A stretch of 31,572 bases of DNA from JAOUEA01 sp035249905 (GTDB lineage Bacteria; Actinomycetota; UBA4738; HRBIN12): contig DATFFT010000080.1 of NCBI GenBank assembly GCA_035249905.1, forward strand, positions 1-31,572. Reading direction: 5' to 3'. This document shows, one piece after another, positions 1 to 8,789 of the stretch. The notes under the pieces are model-generated. The model saw only the letters and a list, made by a program, of their open reading frames with translations. It had not been told where the DNA came from and did not search any database. How positions within the stretch are numbered: the stretch's first letter is position 1; every line of letters begins with the position of its first letter. Both the position numbers and the translations under genes were made by a program.

Positions 1-1158
1 CTCGCGCCTCCGGCGCTCTCACTCGCGCGGCGGCTCGATCGGGCGACGACGATCGCGGACCTCCGACGGATGGCGGCCCGGCGGGCGCCGAGGGCCGTCT
101 TCGATTACGTGGACGGCGGAGCCGGCGACGAGCGGTCGATCCAGCGATCGGCACGGGCCTTCTCGCGGGTCGAGTTCCATCCACGGACCCTGCGCGACGT
201 GTCGACGGTGTCCCCGAGCACCACGATCCTGGGTGAGTCGTCGTCGATGCCGGTCGTCCTCGCCCCGACCGGACTCACGCGGATGATGCATCACACCGGC
301 GAGCGCGCGGTCGCTCGATCGGCGGCGCGCGCCGGGGTTCCGTACTCCCTGTCGACGATGGGGACCTCGTCTCCCGCGTCGGTGTTCGGGGTCGAGCCGG
401 CGGCGGCGCGCTGGTATCAGCTGTACGTGTGGCGCGACCGTGCGAGGACCGAGGCGCTGATCGAACGAGTGGCGGGGGCAGGCTTCCGGACGCTCGTGCT
501 CACGGTCGACGTCCCGGTCGTCGGCGAACGGCGCCGCGACGTGCGGAACGGTCTCGCGATGCCGCCTCTGCTCCGCTGGCGGACGCTCCTGGACGGCGCG
601 CTGCATCCGGCCTGGTGGTTCGATCTCCTCACCACGGAACCGCTCCGGTTCTCGGCACACGCCGAGGAGGGGGAGCTCCACGAGGTGTTCGGGAAGGCGT
701 TCGACCCGACGGTGACGATGGACGACCTGACGTGGCTCCGCGGACGATGGGCGGGCAGGCTCGTCGTGAAGGGCGTGATGCGGGTCGACGACGCCTCCGA
801 GATGGTCTTGCGGGGGGTGGACGGCCTCGTGGTCTCGAACCATGGAGGCCGGCAGCTCGACCGGTCGGTCACGCCGCTCGAGGTGCTGCCGGCGATCCTC
901 GACGCCGTCGGCGACCGGATCGAGGTGCTCGTGGACGGCGGCGTGCGATCGGGCGCCGACGTGGTCGCAGCGGTCGGGCTCGGCGCGAAGGCGGCGATGA
1001 TCGGCCGCGCCTACCTGTACGGGCTGATGGCGGGGGGCGAGCGAGGCGTGGATCGAGCGCTTACGATCCTGCGCGACGACGTCATCCGGACGATGCAGCT
1101 CCTCGGGGTCCGATCGATCGGCGAGCTCGACGCGTCGACCGTGACGCTCCGCGACTGA
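1..1158 (+). CDS. FMN-dependent alpha-hydroxy-acid oxidase/dehydrogenase (5' partial)
   Basis: Family of lactate, glycolate and mandelate dehydrogenases, which oxidise an L-2-hydroxy acid to the 2-keto acid on FMN. The frame is open from base 1, and the codons before the first in-frame ATG at 70 still read like the family N-terminus (TIADLRRMAARRAPRAVFDY), so the true start lies upstream of the window. Visible motifs are the FMN-barrel start FDYVDGGAGDE, the APTGLTRMMH segment, the catalytic-His motif SNHGGRQLD (His codon at 841-843), the phosphate-binding DGGVRSGADVV and the C-terminal IGRAYLYG. The next gene follows after 7 bp, so the two are probably co-transcribed. Substrate is not predictable; the context suggests a sugar-derived hydroxy acid. 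The family call is secure, the specificity is not. Confidence 0.93.
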   Translation, partial: LAPPALSLARRLDRATTIADLRRMAARRAPRAVFDYVDGGAGDERSIQRSARAFSRVEFHPRTLRDVSTVSPSTTILGESSSMPVVLAPTGLTRMMHHTGERAVARSAARAGVPYSLSTMGTSSPASVFGVEPAAARWYQLYVWRDRARTEALIERVAGAGFRTLVLTVDVPVVGERRRDVRNGLAMPPLLRWRTLLDGALHPAWWFDLLTTEPLRFSAHAEEGELHEVFGKAFDPTVTMDDLTWLRGRWAGRLVVKGVMRVDDASEMVLRGVDGLVVSNHGGRQLDRSVTPLEVLPAILDAVGDRIEVLVDGGVRSGADVVAAVGLGAKAAMIGRAYLYGLMAGGERGVDRALTILRDDVIRTMQLLGVRSIGELDASTVTLRD

Positions 1159-1165
1159 GGGCACG

Positions 1166-3172
1166 ATGGGCCGCTCCGGGTGGTGGGAGGGCTGGCCGTG
1201 GCGCCTCGTCCAGACGAACCTGCGCGAGATCGACATGGTCGACATCGACGCCGATCGGTACGTCGCCTCGCTGCGGGATCTCGACGCGACCGTGGCGATG
1301 ATCAACACGTCAGGGATCGTCGCGAGCTACCCGACGGCGCTTCCGTTCCACACGCAGAGCGCCTTTCTGCTCGGTGACGACCTCGCCGCGATCATCGAGG
1401 CGTGCCACGCCGCAGACATCAAGGTGATCGCGCGGACGGACTTCTCGAAGGTGCGCCACGAGCTGTACGAGCAGCACCCGGAGTGGGCCTCCGTGCGGGC
1501 CGACGGAGCGGTGATCGAAGATGCCGGCGACGTGCACGTATGCCCGTCGGGCGGGTACCAGCGGGAGTGCGCGCCGCGCATCATCGAGGAGACGATCACC
1601 GTCCTCGACGTCGACGGCATCTTCTTCAACATGGCGGGGTTCCAGACCCACGACTACCGCGGCGTCGACCACGGGATCTGCCACTGCGAAGCGTGCGTCG
1701 CCGCGTTCCGCGAGATGTTCGAACTGCCGCTCCCGACGTCCCGCGACGTCGAGGACGAGGTGTTCCGTCGCTACCTCCTGTTCCAGGACCGGACGATCCG
1801 CACGTCGAAGGAACGGATGGACGCCCTGATCCGCCGGCTCCGGCCGGACCTCGCGATCGACCGGCCCTCCGACGATCTCGGCGGGTTCGTGCGGCAGGAG
1901 TCGAGCACGGCGCTCGACCGAACCCCGCCGGAGTGGCCGTACAGCGCCTCGGCCAACACCAAGTGGGTCGTGAGTTCGCTGCCTCGTACCGTGTCGAGCA
2001 ACAGCTCGGTCGACTTCGTCGACTACCCGGTCCGTCACGTCTCCGTCTCCCCCGACCGCCAGCGCCTCCGCCTCGTGCAGTCGCTCGCGAACGGCGGCGG
2101 GCTCGACCACTACGTGATCGGTCGGCTCGATGATCGCGCGGATCGATCGGCGCTCGCCGGCGTCCGCGACGTGTTCCGGTTCCACGCCGCACACGAAGAG
2201 GACTATCGGGACCTCCGTTCGTGCTCACGGATCGCACTCCTCACCGGCCGCCACGGCTCCACCGACGAGTTCCGAGGGTGGTTCCGGACCCTGGCCGAAC
2301 AACACTTCCTGTTCGACACGCTGCTGGTCGATCGGGTGAGCGGGTCGCTCCTGTCGCACTACGCCGCGGTGATCGTGCCCGACCACGAGCCGATCGCGGA
2401 CGATGTGGCGACGACGATCGACCGCTTCGTCGAGGACGGCGGGGCCGTCGTTGCGACAGGCCGGGCCGGGTGGCGAGACGCGGCATTGGAGCCGCGGGCT
2501 CGGCCGGCGCTCGCCTGCCTCGGGATCGAGCGCATCCGTGAGGTGCGCGACGAGGTGCGCGGCGCGTATCTCGCGGTCGACGACCACACGGGCTTCCCTG
2601 GCCTCGCCGACACGGATCTCGTCTTCGTGGACGGGATGTACATCGACGCCGAGTATCGACCAGGCGCGCGAGGCCTGCTGCAGCTGATCCCTCCCGGCCC
2701 GTTCGGACCGCCCGAACGGTGCGTTCTTCCGGCCGATACCGGCGAGCCGGGGATCGTGGTGTGCTCATTCGGTGCGGGACAGGCCATCTATGTGCCGTGG
2801 CGCTGCGGGGCGATGGTCGATCGGCACGGGCAGACGAACACCTCGTCGTTCGTCGCCGACGTGCTCGAGCATCATGTCGGGCTCGAGCGGGTGGGGGGCA
2901 ACCTGCCGGCGATGGTCGAGGTGACGCTGTCCGAGCGATCCGACGGAGAGGGTCTCCTCCTGCACCTCGTGAACGGCTCCGGGGCATGGGGCGGGACGCC
3001 CCCGATCGAGATCCGCGACGTGGAGGTCGTGATCCGCTCCATCGCCGAGCCGTCCGACGTCACAGGTCTCGTGGCGGAGCGCAGGCTCGACTCGCACACG
3101 GCGAAGGACGGGCTCACGATCCGGATCCCGGAGCTCGGCCTGTTCGAGGCGATCCGCATCGAACGAGCCTGA
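1166..3172 (+). CDS. Putative glycoside hydrolase (GHL6-like barrel plus beta-galactosidase-trimerisation-like domain)
   Basis: A 668-residue protein beginning with ATG 1166 behind a weak GAGG. Residues about 10-330 resemble the hypothetical glycosyl hydrolase 6 (GHL6)/GH42-like TIM barrel: opening WRLVQTNLREID, then GIVASYPTALPFHTQS, KVIARTDFSKV and a Cys/His cluster GICHCEAC. From about residue 355 a Rossmann-like segment (RIALLTGRHGS ... AAVIVPDHE ... GGAVVATG) resembles the beta-galactosidase trimerisation domain, followed by a beta-rich tail. No signal peptide or lipobox is visible, so it probably acts in the cytoplasm on imported oligosaccharide. It follows the hydroxy-acid oxidase by 7 bp and is followed by a hairpin. 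Catalytic residues cannot be assigned by eye. It could be a beta-galactosidase/arabinosidase-like enzyme or a non-catalytic relative. Confidence 0.78.
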   Translation: MGRSGWWEGWPWRLVQTNLREIDMVDIDADRYVASLRDLDATVAMINTSGIVASYPTALPFHTQSAFLLGDDLAAIIEACHAADIKVIARTDFSKVRHELYEQHPEWASVRADGAVIEDAGDVHVCPSGGYQRECAPRIIEETITVLDVDGIFFNMAGFQTHDYRGVDHGICHCEACVAAFREMFELPLPTSRDVEDEVFRRYLLFQDRTIRTSKERMDALIRRLRPDLAIDRPSDDLGGFVRQESSTALDRTPPEWPYSASANTKWVVSSLPRTVSSNSSVDFVDYPVRHVSVSPDRQRLRLVQSLANGGGLDHYVIGRLDDRADRSALAGVRDVFRFHAAHEEDYRDLRSCSRIALLTGRHGSTDEFRGWFRTLAEQHFLFDTLLVDRVSGSLLSHYAAVIVPDHEPIADDVATTIDRFVEDGGAVVATGRAGWRDAALEPRARPALACLGIERIREVRDEVRGAYLAVDDHTGFPGLADTDLVFVDGMYIDAEYRPGARGLLQLIPPGPFGPPERCVLPADTGEPGIVVCSFGAGQAIYVPWRCGAMVDRHGQTNTSSFVADVLEHHVGLERVGGNLPAMVEVTLSERSDGEGLLLHLVNGSGAWGGTPPIEIRDVEVVIRSIAEPSDVTGLVAERRLDSHTAKDGLTIRIPELGLFEAIRIERA

Positions 3173-3196
3173 GCGGCAGCCGATCGTGAGGTGTCG

Positions 3197-3220
3197 GACG
3201 TGCGCGGCGGCCCGCACGTC
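3197..3220 (+). terminator. Possible terminator hairpin after the GHL6-like gene
   Basis: A perfect 8-bp inverted repeat, GACGTGCG (3197-3204) and CGCACGTC (3213-3220), with an 8-nt loop. It begins 25 bp after the stop at 3172 and ends just before the next promoter's -35 box. No U-tract follows, so intrinsic termination is uncertain, though poor U-tracts are common in high-GC bacteria. Confidence 0.4.
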
Positions 3221-3225
3221 GTCCG

Positions 3226-3255
3226 TTGACCCCGGAAACCTGGGAACGTTACCAT
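3226..3255 (+). promoter_or_regulatory. Promoter with LacI-type operator, site 1 (Tm-1-like/GH2 unit)
   Basis: The operator TGGGAACGTTACCAT occupies 3241-3255. The inner 14 bp form a palindrome around AACGTT with one mismatched pair. A near-consensus -35 box TTGACC (3226-3231) is followed after 18 bp by TACCAT (3250-3255), which can serve as the -10. The operator would therefore fill the spacer and the -10 and block RNA polymerase. The expected transcription start is near 3262, about 57 nt ahead of the ATG at 3319. Confidence 0.82.
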
Positions 3256-3318
3256 ACGTCCTCCGTCACTGAGCCCGGTCCGAGGCGCTCGGTCCGGTCT
3301 GGATCTCCCGGAGGTTCC

Positions 3319-4539
3319 ATGGCGAGCGTCGTGGCGATCGGCACGTTGGACACGAAGGGAACCGAGTACGCCTTCCTGTGCGAGCGCCTGCGCGAGCACG
3401 GCGTCGACGTGATCCTCATCGATGCAGGCGTGCTGGGGGACCCAGGGACTGCGCCCGACATCGCGCGCGACGAGGTCGCGCGGGCCGGCGGGGTCGAGCT
3501 CGACGACCTGGTGGCCGCGGGAGATCGCGGCGCTGCGGTCGAGGCGATGAGCCGAGGTGCCGCCGCGATCGTCGACCGGCTGCATCGACGGGGGAGGCTG
3601 ACCGGCATCGTCGGCATGGGTGGGACCGGCGGCACGTCGCTCGTCACGCACGCGATGCAACAGCTCCCCGTCGGTGTGCCGAAGCTCGTCGTGTCAACGG
3701 TGTCGTCCGGCGACACTCGCCCGTACGTCGGCGCCGTGGACATCACCATGATGTACTCCGTCGTCGACGTCTCCGGCGTGAATCAGATCTCGTCGCGGAT
3801 CATCGGGAACGCCGCGGCGGCGATCGCCGGCATGGCGAAGGCGGAGATCCCCGAGCTCGGCGAGACACGGCCGTTGGTCGGCGCGTCGATGTTCGGTGTC
3901 ACGACGCCCTGTGTCACGGCGGCGCGCGATCGGCTCGAGGAACTCGGTTACGAGGTGCTCGTCTTCCACCAGACGGGGACCGGTGGGCAATCGATGGAGG
4001 AGCTCGTCCGCGCCGGGTTCATCCGAGGCGTGCTCGACGTCACGACGACGGAGCTCTGCGACGAGCTCGTGGGAGGCGTGCTCGCCGCGCATCCGAATCG
4101 GCTCGAGGTCGCCGGATCGATGGGGGTGCCGCAGGTCGTCTCGCTCGGCGCGCTCGACATGGTGAACTTCGGCCCCATGGAAACGGTGCCGGAGGGTTTC
4201 CGGTCCCGGAACCTCTACGTCCACAACCCGTCCGTCACGTTGATGCGCACGACGCCGGAGGAGTGCGAGGAGCTCGGTCGGCGGGTCGCTCGCAAGCTGA
4301 GCTCGGCGACGGGTCCGACCGCGCTCTTCGTCCCGCTGCGGGGGGTGTCGATGATCGCCACCGAGGGCCAGCCGTTCCACGATCCCGCGGCCGACGAGGC
4401 CCTGTTCTCGGCGGTGCGAGAGAACCTCGGAGCGAGCGTCGAGCTCCACGAGGTCGACACCGACGTGAACGACCCGCGGTTCGCGATCGCGATGGCCGAC
4501 AGACTCCACGACATGCTGTCGGAAGGTGACGGCGCATGA
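3319..4539 (+). CDS. Tm-1-like ATP-binding domain protein (UPF0261)
   Basis: A 406-residue protein of the UPF0261 family, named after the N-terminal half of the tomato Tm-1 antiviral protein. Its bacterial biochemical role is not established. Signatures are the N-terminal AIGTLDTKGTEYAF and the glycine-rich GMGGTGGTSLVTHAM followed by VSTVSSGDTRPYVG. The frame is open upstream to 3226, but the ATG at 3319 is preferred: GGAGG lies at 3310-3314, and the longer version would run through the promoter and operator. It overlaps the next gene by ATGA. In plants and fungi these two domains are fused in one polypeptide, so the products probably act together. As first gene of a unit with the local LacI operator, it is likely tied to catabolism of the imported sugar. 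Confidence 0.92.
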   Translation: MASVVAIGTLDTKGTEYAFLCERLREHGVDVILIDAGVLGDPGTAPDIARDEVARAGGVELDDLVAAGDRGAAVEAMSRGAAAIVDRLHRRGRLTGIVGMGGTGGTSLVTHAMQQLPVGVPKLVVSTVSSGDTRPYVGAVDITMMYSVVDVSGVNQISSRIIGNAAAAIAGMAKAEIPELGETRPLVGASMFGVTTPCVTAARDRLEELGYEVLVFHQTGTGGQSMEELVRAGFIRGVLDVTTTELCDELVGGVLAAHPNRLEVAGSMGVPQVVSLGALDMVNFGPMETVPEGFRSRNLYVHNPSVTLMRTTPEECEELGRRVARKLSSATGPTALFVPLRGVSMIATEGQPFHDPAADEALFSAVRENLGASVELHEVDTDVNDPRFAIAMADRLHDMLSEGDGA

Positions 4540-5366
4540 GGGCGCGCGCGCTCGAACGCCTCCGGAAGCAACATGCGAGCGGCCAGGCGATCGTCGGCGC
4601 GGGCGCCGGCACCGGACTGAGCGCGAAGTGCGCGGAAGCCGGCGGCGTCGACCTGATCATCATCTACAACTCCGGCCGCTACCGGATGGCCGGGCGCGGG
4701 TCGCTCGCCGGACTGATGCCGTACGGGGACGCGAACGCGATCGTCGTCGAGATGGCGGCCGAGGTCCTCCCGATCGTGAAGGAGACACCGGTCCTCGCGG
4801 GCGTGTGCGGCACCGATCCCTTCCGAGTGATGCCCGTGTTCCTGCGTGAGCTGAAGGACATCGGATTCGTCGGCGTCCAGAACTTCCCGACCGTCGGCCT
4901 GATCGACGGCGGGTTCCGGCAGAACCTCGAGGAGACGGGGATGGGATACGGGCTGGAGGTGGAGATGATCCGGGCGGCGCACGAGCTCGACCTGCTGACG
5001 ACGCCCTACGTCTTCTCCCCCGAGGACGCCGCGGAGATGACCGAGGCTGGCGCAGATGTGCTCGTGGCGCACATGGGCTTGACCACCGGTGGGGCGATCG
5101 GCGCCGAGACCGGCAGGACGCTCGAGGAGTGCGTGGGGCTCGTCCAGGCGATCCGCGATGCGGCGGTCGAGGTGCGCCCCGATGTGATCGTCCTCTGCCA
5201 CGGGGGCCCGATCTCCGAACCCGGTGACGCCGCCTACGTGCTCGAGCGAACCCGCGGTGTCGCGGGCTTCTTCGGCGCGTCGAGCATGGAGCGGCTCCCG
5301 ACGGAGGTCGCGATCACCGAGACGGTCCGGCGGTTCAAGCAGCTGCGGCCCTCGTCCGGGGTCTAG
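4536..5366 (+). CDS. Phosphoenolpyruvate hydrolase-family TIM-barrel protein (Tm-1 C-terminal partner)
   Basis: A 276-residue TIM barrel matching the family annotated as PEP hydrolase or TIM-barrel signal transduction protein, related to the PEP mutase/isocitrate lyase fold. Visible signatures are IVGAGAGTGLSAKCAEAGG, IIYNSGRYRMAGRGSLAGL followed by PYGDAN, the central VCGTDPF and NFPTVGLIDG, and the late CHGGPI and GASSMERLP. The start overlaps the Tm-1-like stop (ATGA at 4536-4539), giving translational coupling. The plant Tm-1 protein carries both domains in one chain. Enzymatic activity is inferred only: this fold often makes or breaks C-C bonds in 2-keto acids, so it could act after the dehydratases encoded nearby. 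Family call is firm, function is open. Confidence 0.9.
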   Translation: MRARALERLRKQHASGQAIVGAGAGTGLSAKCAEAGGVDLIIIYNSGRYRMAGRGSLAGLMPYGDANAIVVEMAAEVLPIVKETPVLAGVCGTDPFRVMPVFLRELKDIGFVGVQNFPTVGLIDGGFRQNLEETGMGYGLEVEMIRAAHELDLLTTPYVFSPEDAAEMTEAGADVLVAHMGLTTGGAIGAETGRTLEECVGLVQAIRDAAVEVRPDVIVLCHGGPISEPGDAAYVLERTRGVAGFFGASSMERLPTEVAITETVRRFKQLRPSSGV

Positions 5367-5400
5367 CTGCCGGCTCGGACGGAGGAAGGACGGCGATCGG

Positions 5401-7638
5401 ATGATCTCGCTCCACCAGGGACGGACGCGCCACGGCCTCGACGGTCCGTGGTCGTACGCGGTCGAGGCGACCGAACCCGGGGAGGCCCTCGGATGGCATG
5501 CGCGCGACCTCGACACCTCCTCCTGGCCACAGATGCAGCTCCCGACGAACTGGTACCTCACCGAGGTGGGCGACCACTTCGGGACGCTCTGGTTCCGGCG
5601 CCGCTTCCGCGTACCGTCGGAGATGCGGGATCAGCGACTCTTCCTCAGGTTCGGGGCCGTCGATTACGTGGCCGACGTGTGGCTGAATGGCGTCTTCCTC
5701 GGGGCCCACGAGGGTATGTTCGCGCCGTTCGAGTTCGACGTGACCGACGTGGTCGACCTCCACGGGGAGAACGTCGTCGCCGTGAAGGACGCCGCGCCAC
5801 GCGACCCCACCGACTACATCGAGGTCGACCGCTCCGACAGCCCGCTGTCGATCCCGTACCGGAGGCATCAGGCGGAAGCGATCTCGCAGGTCAAGGGGCA
5901 CATGATCGACGCGATGCACCGACCCGGGTCGATGACGTCGTTCCGCTCCGACGGCAACACGGGCGGGATCTGGGACAGCATCGACCTGATCGCCCGTCCC
6001 ACGGTCTCCGTCGAGCACGTCAAGGTCTTCACGAAGATCGGGCGGAAGAAGGACTGGCTCGGCGATCTGCAGGACCATCGAGACGGAACCGCGCTCGTCG
6101 CCGTGGACGTCACGGTCAACAACGCGACGGCTCGGGCAGTGAGGACCGATCTCCGCCTGCGGGTCGCTCCTCGGACGTTCCGAGGGCGATCGTCAGAACG
6201 GGTTCGTCCCGTCGTCGTGCTGCCGGGACGCACCACCCACAAGATCGTGCTGACGGTTGCCGACGCCCGGCTCTGGTGGACGTGGGATCGGGGCGATCCC
6301 GACCTCTACACGGCGACGGTCGGGATCGGCGACGACGCGATCGAGCAGCCGTTCGGCATCAAGGAGGTCGTGCCCGACGGCACCACCGGGCAGTGGTTCC
6401 TGAACGGCGAGCGGATCTACCTGCGGGGCATGCGCTACATCTCGAGCCAGTGGATGAGCGAGGCGAAGGACGCGATGTGGTCCGAGGACCTCGCGCAGAT
6501 GCGTGACATGGAGATCAACGCGATCCGCATCGGGAGCCACGTGGAGAAGGACGGCTTCTACACGATGTGCGACGAGATGGGGTTCCTCGTGTGGCAGGTG
6601 TTCCCGCTGCACTACTGCGTGAGCGACTCCGACGACCTGATCGAGCGCGCGAGCGAGATGATCCGAGACATGGGGCTGATGCTCTGCAACCACGCGAGCA
6701 TCGGCATGTGGTCGGTCTTCAAGGAGCCCGAGGTCTACCTTCTCCCTGACAAGCCGAACAATTACCACCGGCTCTGCCCGATCCTGAAGGAGACCCTCGG
6801 CACCGTCGACCCGACCCGCTGGATCCACCTCGGCGACTACCGCGAGGGCGTCTACAACCTGATGATCGGCTACTGCTGGGACGGCGACACGCACCTCGAC
6901 GAGGTCGACCTGCCGCCGAACATCGTCGAGATCGGCGCCGGCTCGATCCCGGTGCGCGAGTCGCTCGAGTCGTTCATCCCGCCGGAGAAGTTGTGGCCGC
7001 CCGACTGGGACGCCTGGGAGTACAACGGCTTCTTCTACGACCTCTCGTTCGGGTTCGCGAAGGTCGAGATGAAGGACACGCTCGACGAGTTCATCGACGC
7101 CTACCAGGCGTACGAGGCGCTCGTCGTGAAGGAGCAGGTCGAGTACCTGCGTCAGCGGAAGTACCGCCCGATCGCCTCCACGTTTCACTACTACTGGAGC
7201 GATCCGTGCCCGATCATGGGCTCGGGCCTCCTCGACTACTTCCGACGCAAGTACCAGGTCTACGACGCGTTCAAGGCGGTCTACGGGAGGGTGCTGGTCA
7301 GCCTCGAGCGTGACGTGAAGCCCTACATCATCGGTCGACCCAAGGTCTACGATCGCGGCTCCGCGTTCGTCGGACGGGTCTGGGTGACGAGCGACTTCAC
7401 GGAACCGCTCGAGGGAACACAGGTGTCGTGGCGGATCGTGCGAACCGACGCCGGCGAGGTGCTGGCGAAGAACGACCTCACGTGGACCGTGGCCGCCGAC
7501 GGCGCTGAGGTCGTCGACGAGATCGCGTGGGCCGTCCCGTCGACGGCGACGCCGGGCGACCATCGGATCGAGATGCGCCTCTCCATGCCCGACGGCGCCG
7601 TGCTCTCCACCAACCACACCGATATCGTCGTTCGCTAG
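5401..7638 (+). CDS. Glycoside hydrolase family 2 protein (beta-galactosidase/glucuronidase/mannosidase-like)
   Basis: A 745-residue protein. The open frame extends back to 5224, but ATG 5401 follows GGAGGAAGG and starts the domain correctly (MISLHQGRTRHGLDGPWSYA). Order: sugar-binding jelly-roll (about 1-190, with WFRRRFRVP and DVWLNGVFLG), immunoglobulin-like linker, then a TIM barrel starting near FLNGERIYLRGMRY. The expected acid/base segment reads MWSVFKEPEVY, with Glu442 preceded by Lys instead of the usual Asn. The nucleophile segment reads VEIGAGSIP, with Glu510 in the position of the SEFG Glu of mannosidase-like GH2 enzymes. No signal peptide is seen. It lies 34 bp after the PEP-hydrolase-family gene and 14 bp before the aldo/keto reductase. 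The Lys variant makes substrate prediction unsafe. Confidence 0.9.
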   Translation: MISLHQGRTRHGLDGPWSYAVEATEPGEALGWHARDLDTSSWPQMQLPTNWYLTEVGDHFGTLWFRRRFRVPSEMRDQRLFLRFGAVDYVADVWLNGVFLGAHEGMFAPFEFDVTDVVDLHGENVVAVKDAAPRDPTDYIEVDRSDSPLSIPYRRHQAEAISQVKGHMIDAMHRPGSMTSFRSDGNTGGIWDSIDLIARPTVSVEHVKVFTKIGRKKDWLGDLQDHRDGTALVAVDVTVNNATARAVRTDLRLRVAPRTFRGRSSERVRPVVVLPGRTTHKIVLTVADARLWWTWDRGDPDLYTATVGIGDDAIEQPFGIKEVVPDGTTGQWFLNGERIYLRGMRYISSQWMSEAKDAMWSEDLAQMRDMEINAIRIGSHVEKDGFYTMCDEMGFLVWQVFPLHYCVSDSDDLIERASEMIRDMGLMLCNHASIGMWSVFKEPEVYLLPDKPNNYHRLCPILKETLGTVDPTRWIHLGDYREGVYNLMIGYCWDGDTHLDEVDLPPNIVEIGAGSIPVRESLESFIPPEKLWPPDWDAWEYNGFFYDLSFGFAKVEMKDTLDEFIDAYQAYEALVVKEQVEYLRQRKYRPIASTFHYYWSDPCPIMGSGLLDYFRRKYQVYDAFKAVYGRVLVSLERDVKPYIIGRPKVYDRGSAFVGRVWVTSDFTEPLEGTQVSWRIVRTDAGEVLAKNDLTWTVAADGAEVVDEIAWAVPSTATPGDHRIEMRLSMPDGAVLSTNHTDIVVR

Positions 7639-7652
7639 ATCCGGGGGAAGCG

Positions 7653-8789
7653 ATGCGGTATCGACGGCTCGGAACGTCGGACCTCACGGTGTCGGTGCTC
7701 GGGCTGGGCACCACCGGGTGGGGCGCCCACCGAGAGTTCGGCGAGGTCGACCAGCGTGAGGCGACGCGCCACACCGGTATCGCCTTGGATGCCGGCGTCA
7801 ACCTCTTCGACACCGCCGAGACGTACGGAGACGGCCGGTGCGAGGAGATGCTGGGCGAGGCGCTCGGCTCGCGCCGAGACGAGGCGGTGATCGCCACGAA
7901 GGTGTTCTTCGGGACCAGCGCCGATCCCGAGGTCGGGCTGTCCGGCGGTCACCTCCATCGCTCGTGCGAGGACAGCCTTCGCCGGCTGCGAACCGACAGG
8001 ATCGACCTGTTGCAGATGCACGGCTGGGACGGCATCACCGCGCTCGATGAGACGCTCGCGGCCCTCGACCAGCTCGTCGCGAGCGGGAAGGTGCGGGCCG
8101 TGGGCGTGTCGAACTGGTCGGCCTGGCATCTGATGAAGGCGCTCGCGATCGCGGAGCGCGAGGCGTGGCCGCGGTTCGTCTCGCAACAGATCTACTACTC
8201 GCTCCAGGCTCGCGAGGCCGAACACGAGCTCGTCCCGCTCTCCCTCGACCAGGGCATCGGCCTCCTCGTCTGGAGCCCGCTCGCCGGAGCGTTGCTCACG
8301 GGAAGGTGGCGACGTGGAGCGCCTTCACCAGGGGGAACGAGACGGACGCTCGGATGGCCCGACCCGCCGATCTACGACGAGGAACGGCTCTGGCGGACGA
8401 TCGACGTCCTCGTCGACATCGCCTCGACACGTGACGTGAGCGTCCCTCGGATCGCGCTCGCGTACCTCCTGCACAAGCCGGGAGTGACGTCGCTCGTGAT
8501 CGGCGCCCGCACCGATGCGCAGCTCCTCGAGAACCTGCCCTCGCCGGAGCTCTCGCTCGACGACGATGAGCTCGATCGGCTCGACGTGGCGAGCGCTCCT
8601 CTGCTGCTCTACCCGTACTGGTGGCAGGCGAAGTACGACGAACGTCTCGGCGAGGCCGACCTCGCCTCGCTGGGCCGCTACAGGGCGGTGGAGCCGGAAG
8701 ACGGTCTGCACCGGCCACTTCCCGGCTTCGACGTGATCCCGGGTGGCGGAGCGACGTCGCGCCCGGATGGCGGCGGGAAATCGATGTGA
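7653..8789 (+). CDS. Aldo/keto reductase
   Basis: A 378-residue NAD(P)H-dependent oxidoreductase. ATG 7653 follows GGGGGAAG and opens with the typical MRYRRLGTSDLTVSVLGLGT; the longer frame from 7527 lies inside the GH2 gene. The catalytic tetrad is intact: Asp53 and Tyr58 (NLFDTAETYGDG), Lys83 (IATKVFF) and His123 (LLQMHGWD). The late ASTRDVSVPRIALAYLLHKP and VIGARTDAQLLENL segments match the cofactor-binding region. The C-terminal 60 or so residues extend beyond the classical barrel. It is 14 bp after the GH2 gene and overlaps the small membrane-protein gene by GTGA. A likely role is oxidation or reduction of a released sugar at C1 or C3, which is inference from context. Confidence 0.95.
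   Translation: MRYRRLGTSDLTVSVLGLGTTGWGAHREFGEVDQREATRHTGIALDAGVNLFDTAETYGDGRCEEMLGEALGSRRDEAVIATKVFFGTSADPEVGLSGGHLHRSCEDSLRRLRTDRIDLLQMHGWDGITALDETLAALDQLVASGKVRAVGVSNWSAWHLMKALAIAEREAWPRFVSQQIYYSLQAREAEHELVPLSLDQGIGLLVWSPLAGALLTGRWRRGAPSPGGTRRTLGWPDPPIYDEERLWRTIDVLVDIASTRDVSVPRIALAYLLHKPGVTSLVIGARTDAQLLENLPSPELSLDDDELDRLDVASAPLLLYPYWWQAKYDERLGEADLASLGRYRAVEPEDGLHRPLPGFDVIPGGGATSRPDGGGKSM

Noticed and set aside
19..1308. Long minus-strand reading frame opposite the hydroxy-acid oxidase gene
   Set aside because: Arg/His/Pro-rich shadow frame typical of high-GC DNA; the plus-strand frame has clear family motifs.
3226..3318. Longer N-terminus for the Tm-1-like protein from 3226
   Set aside because: It would translate the -35, operator and -10; ATG 3319 has a good Shine-Dalgarno and the family N-terminus.
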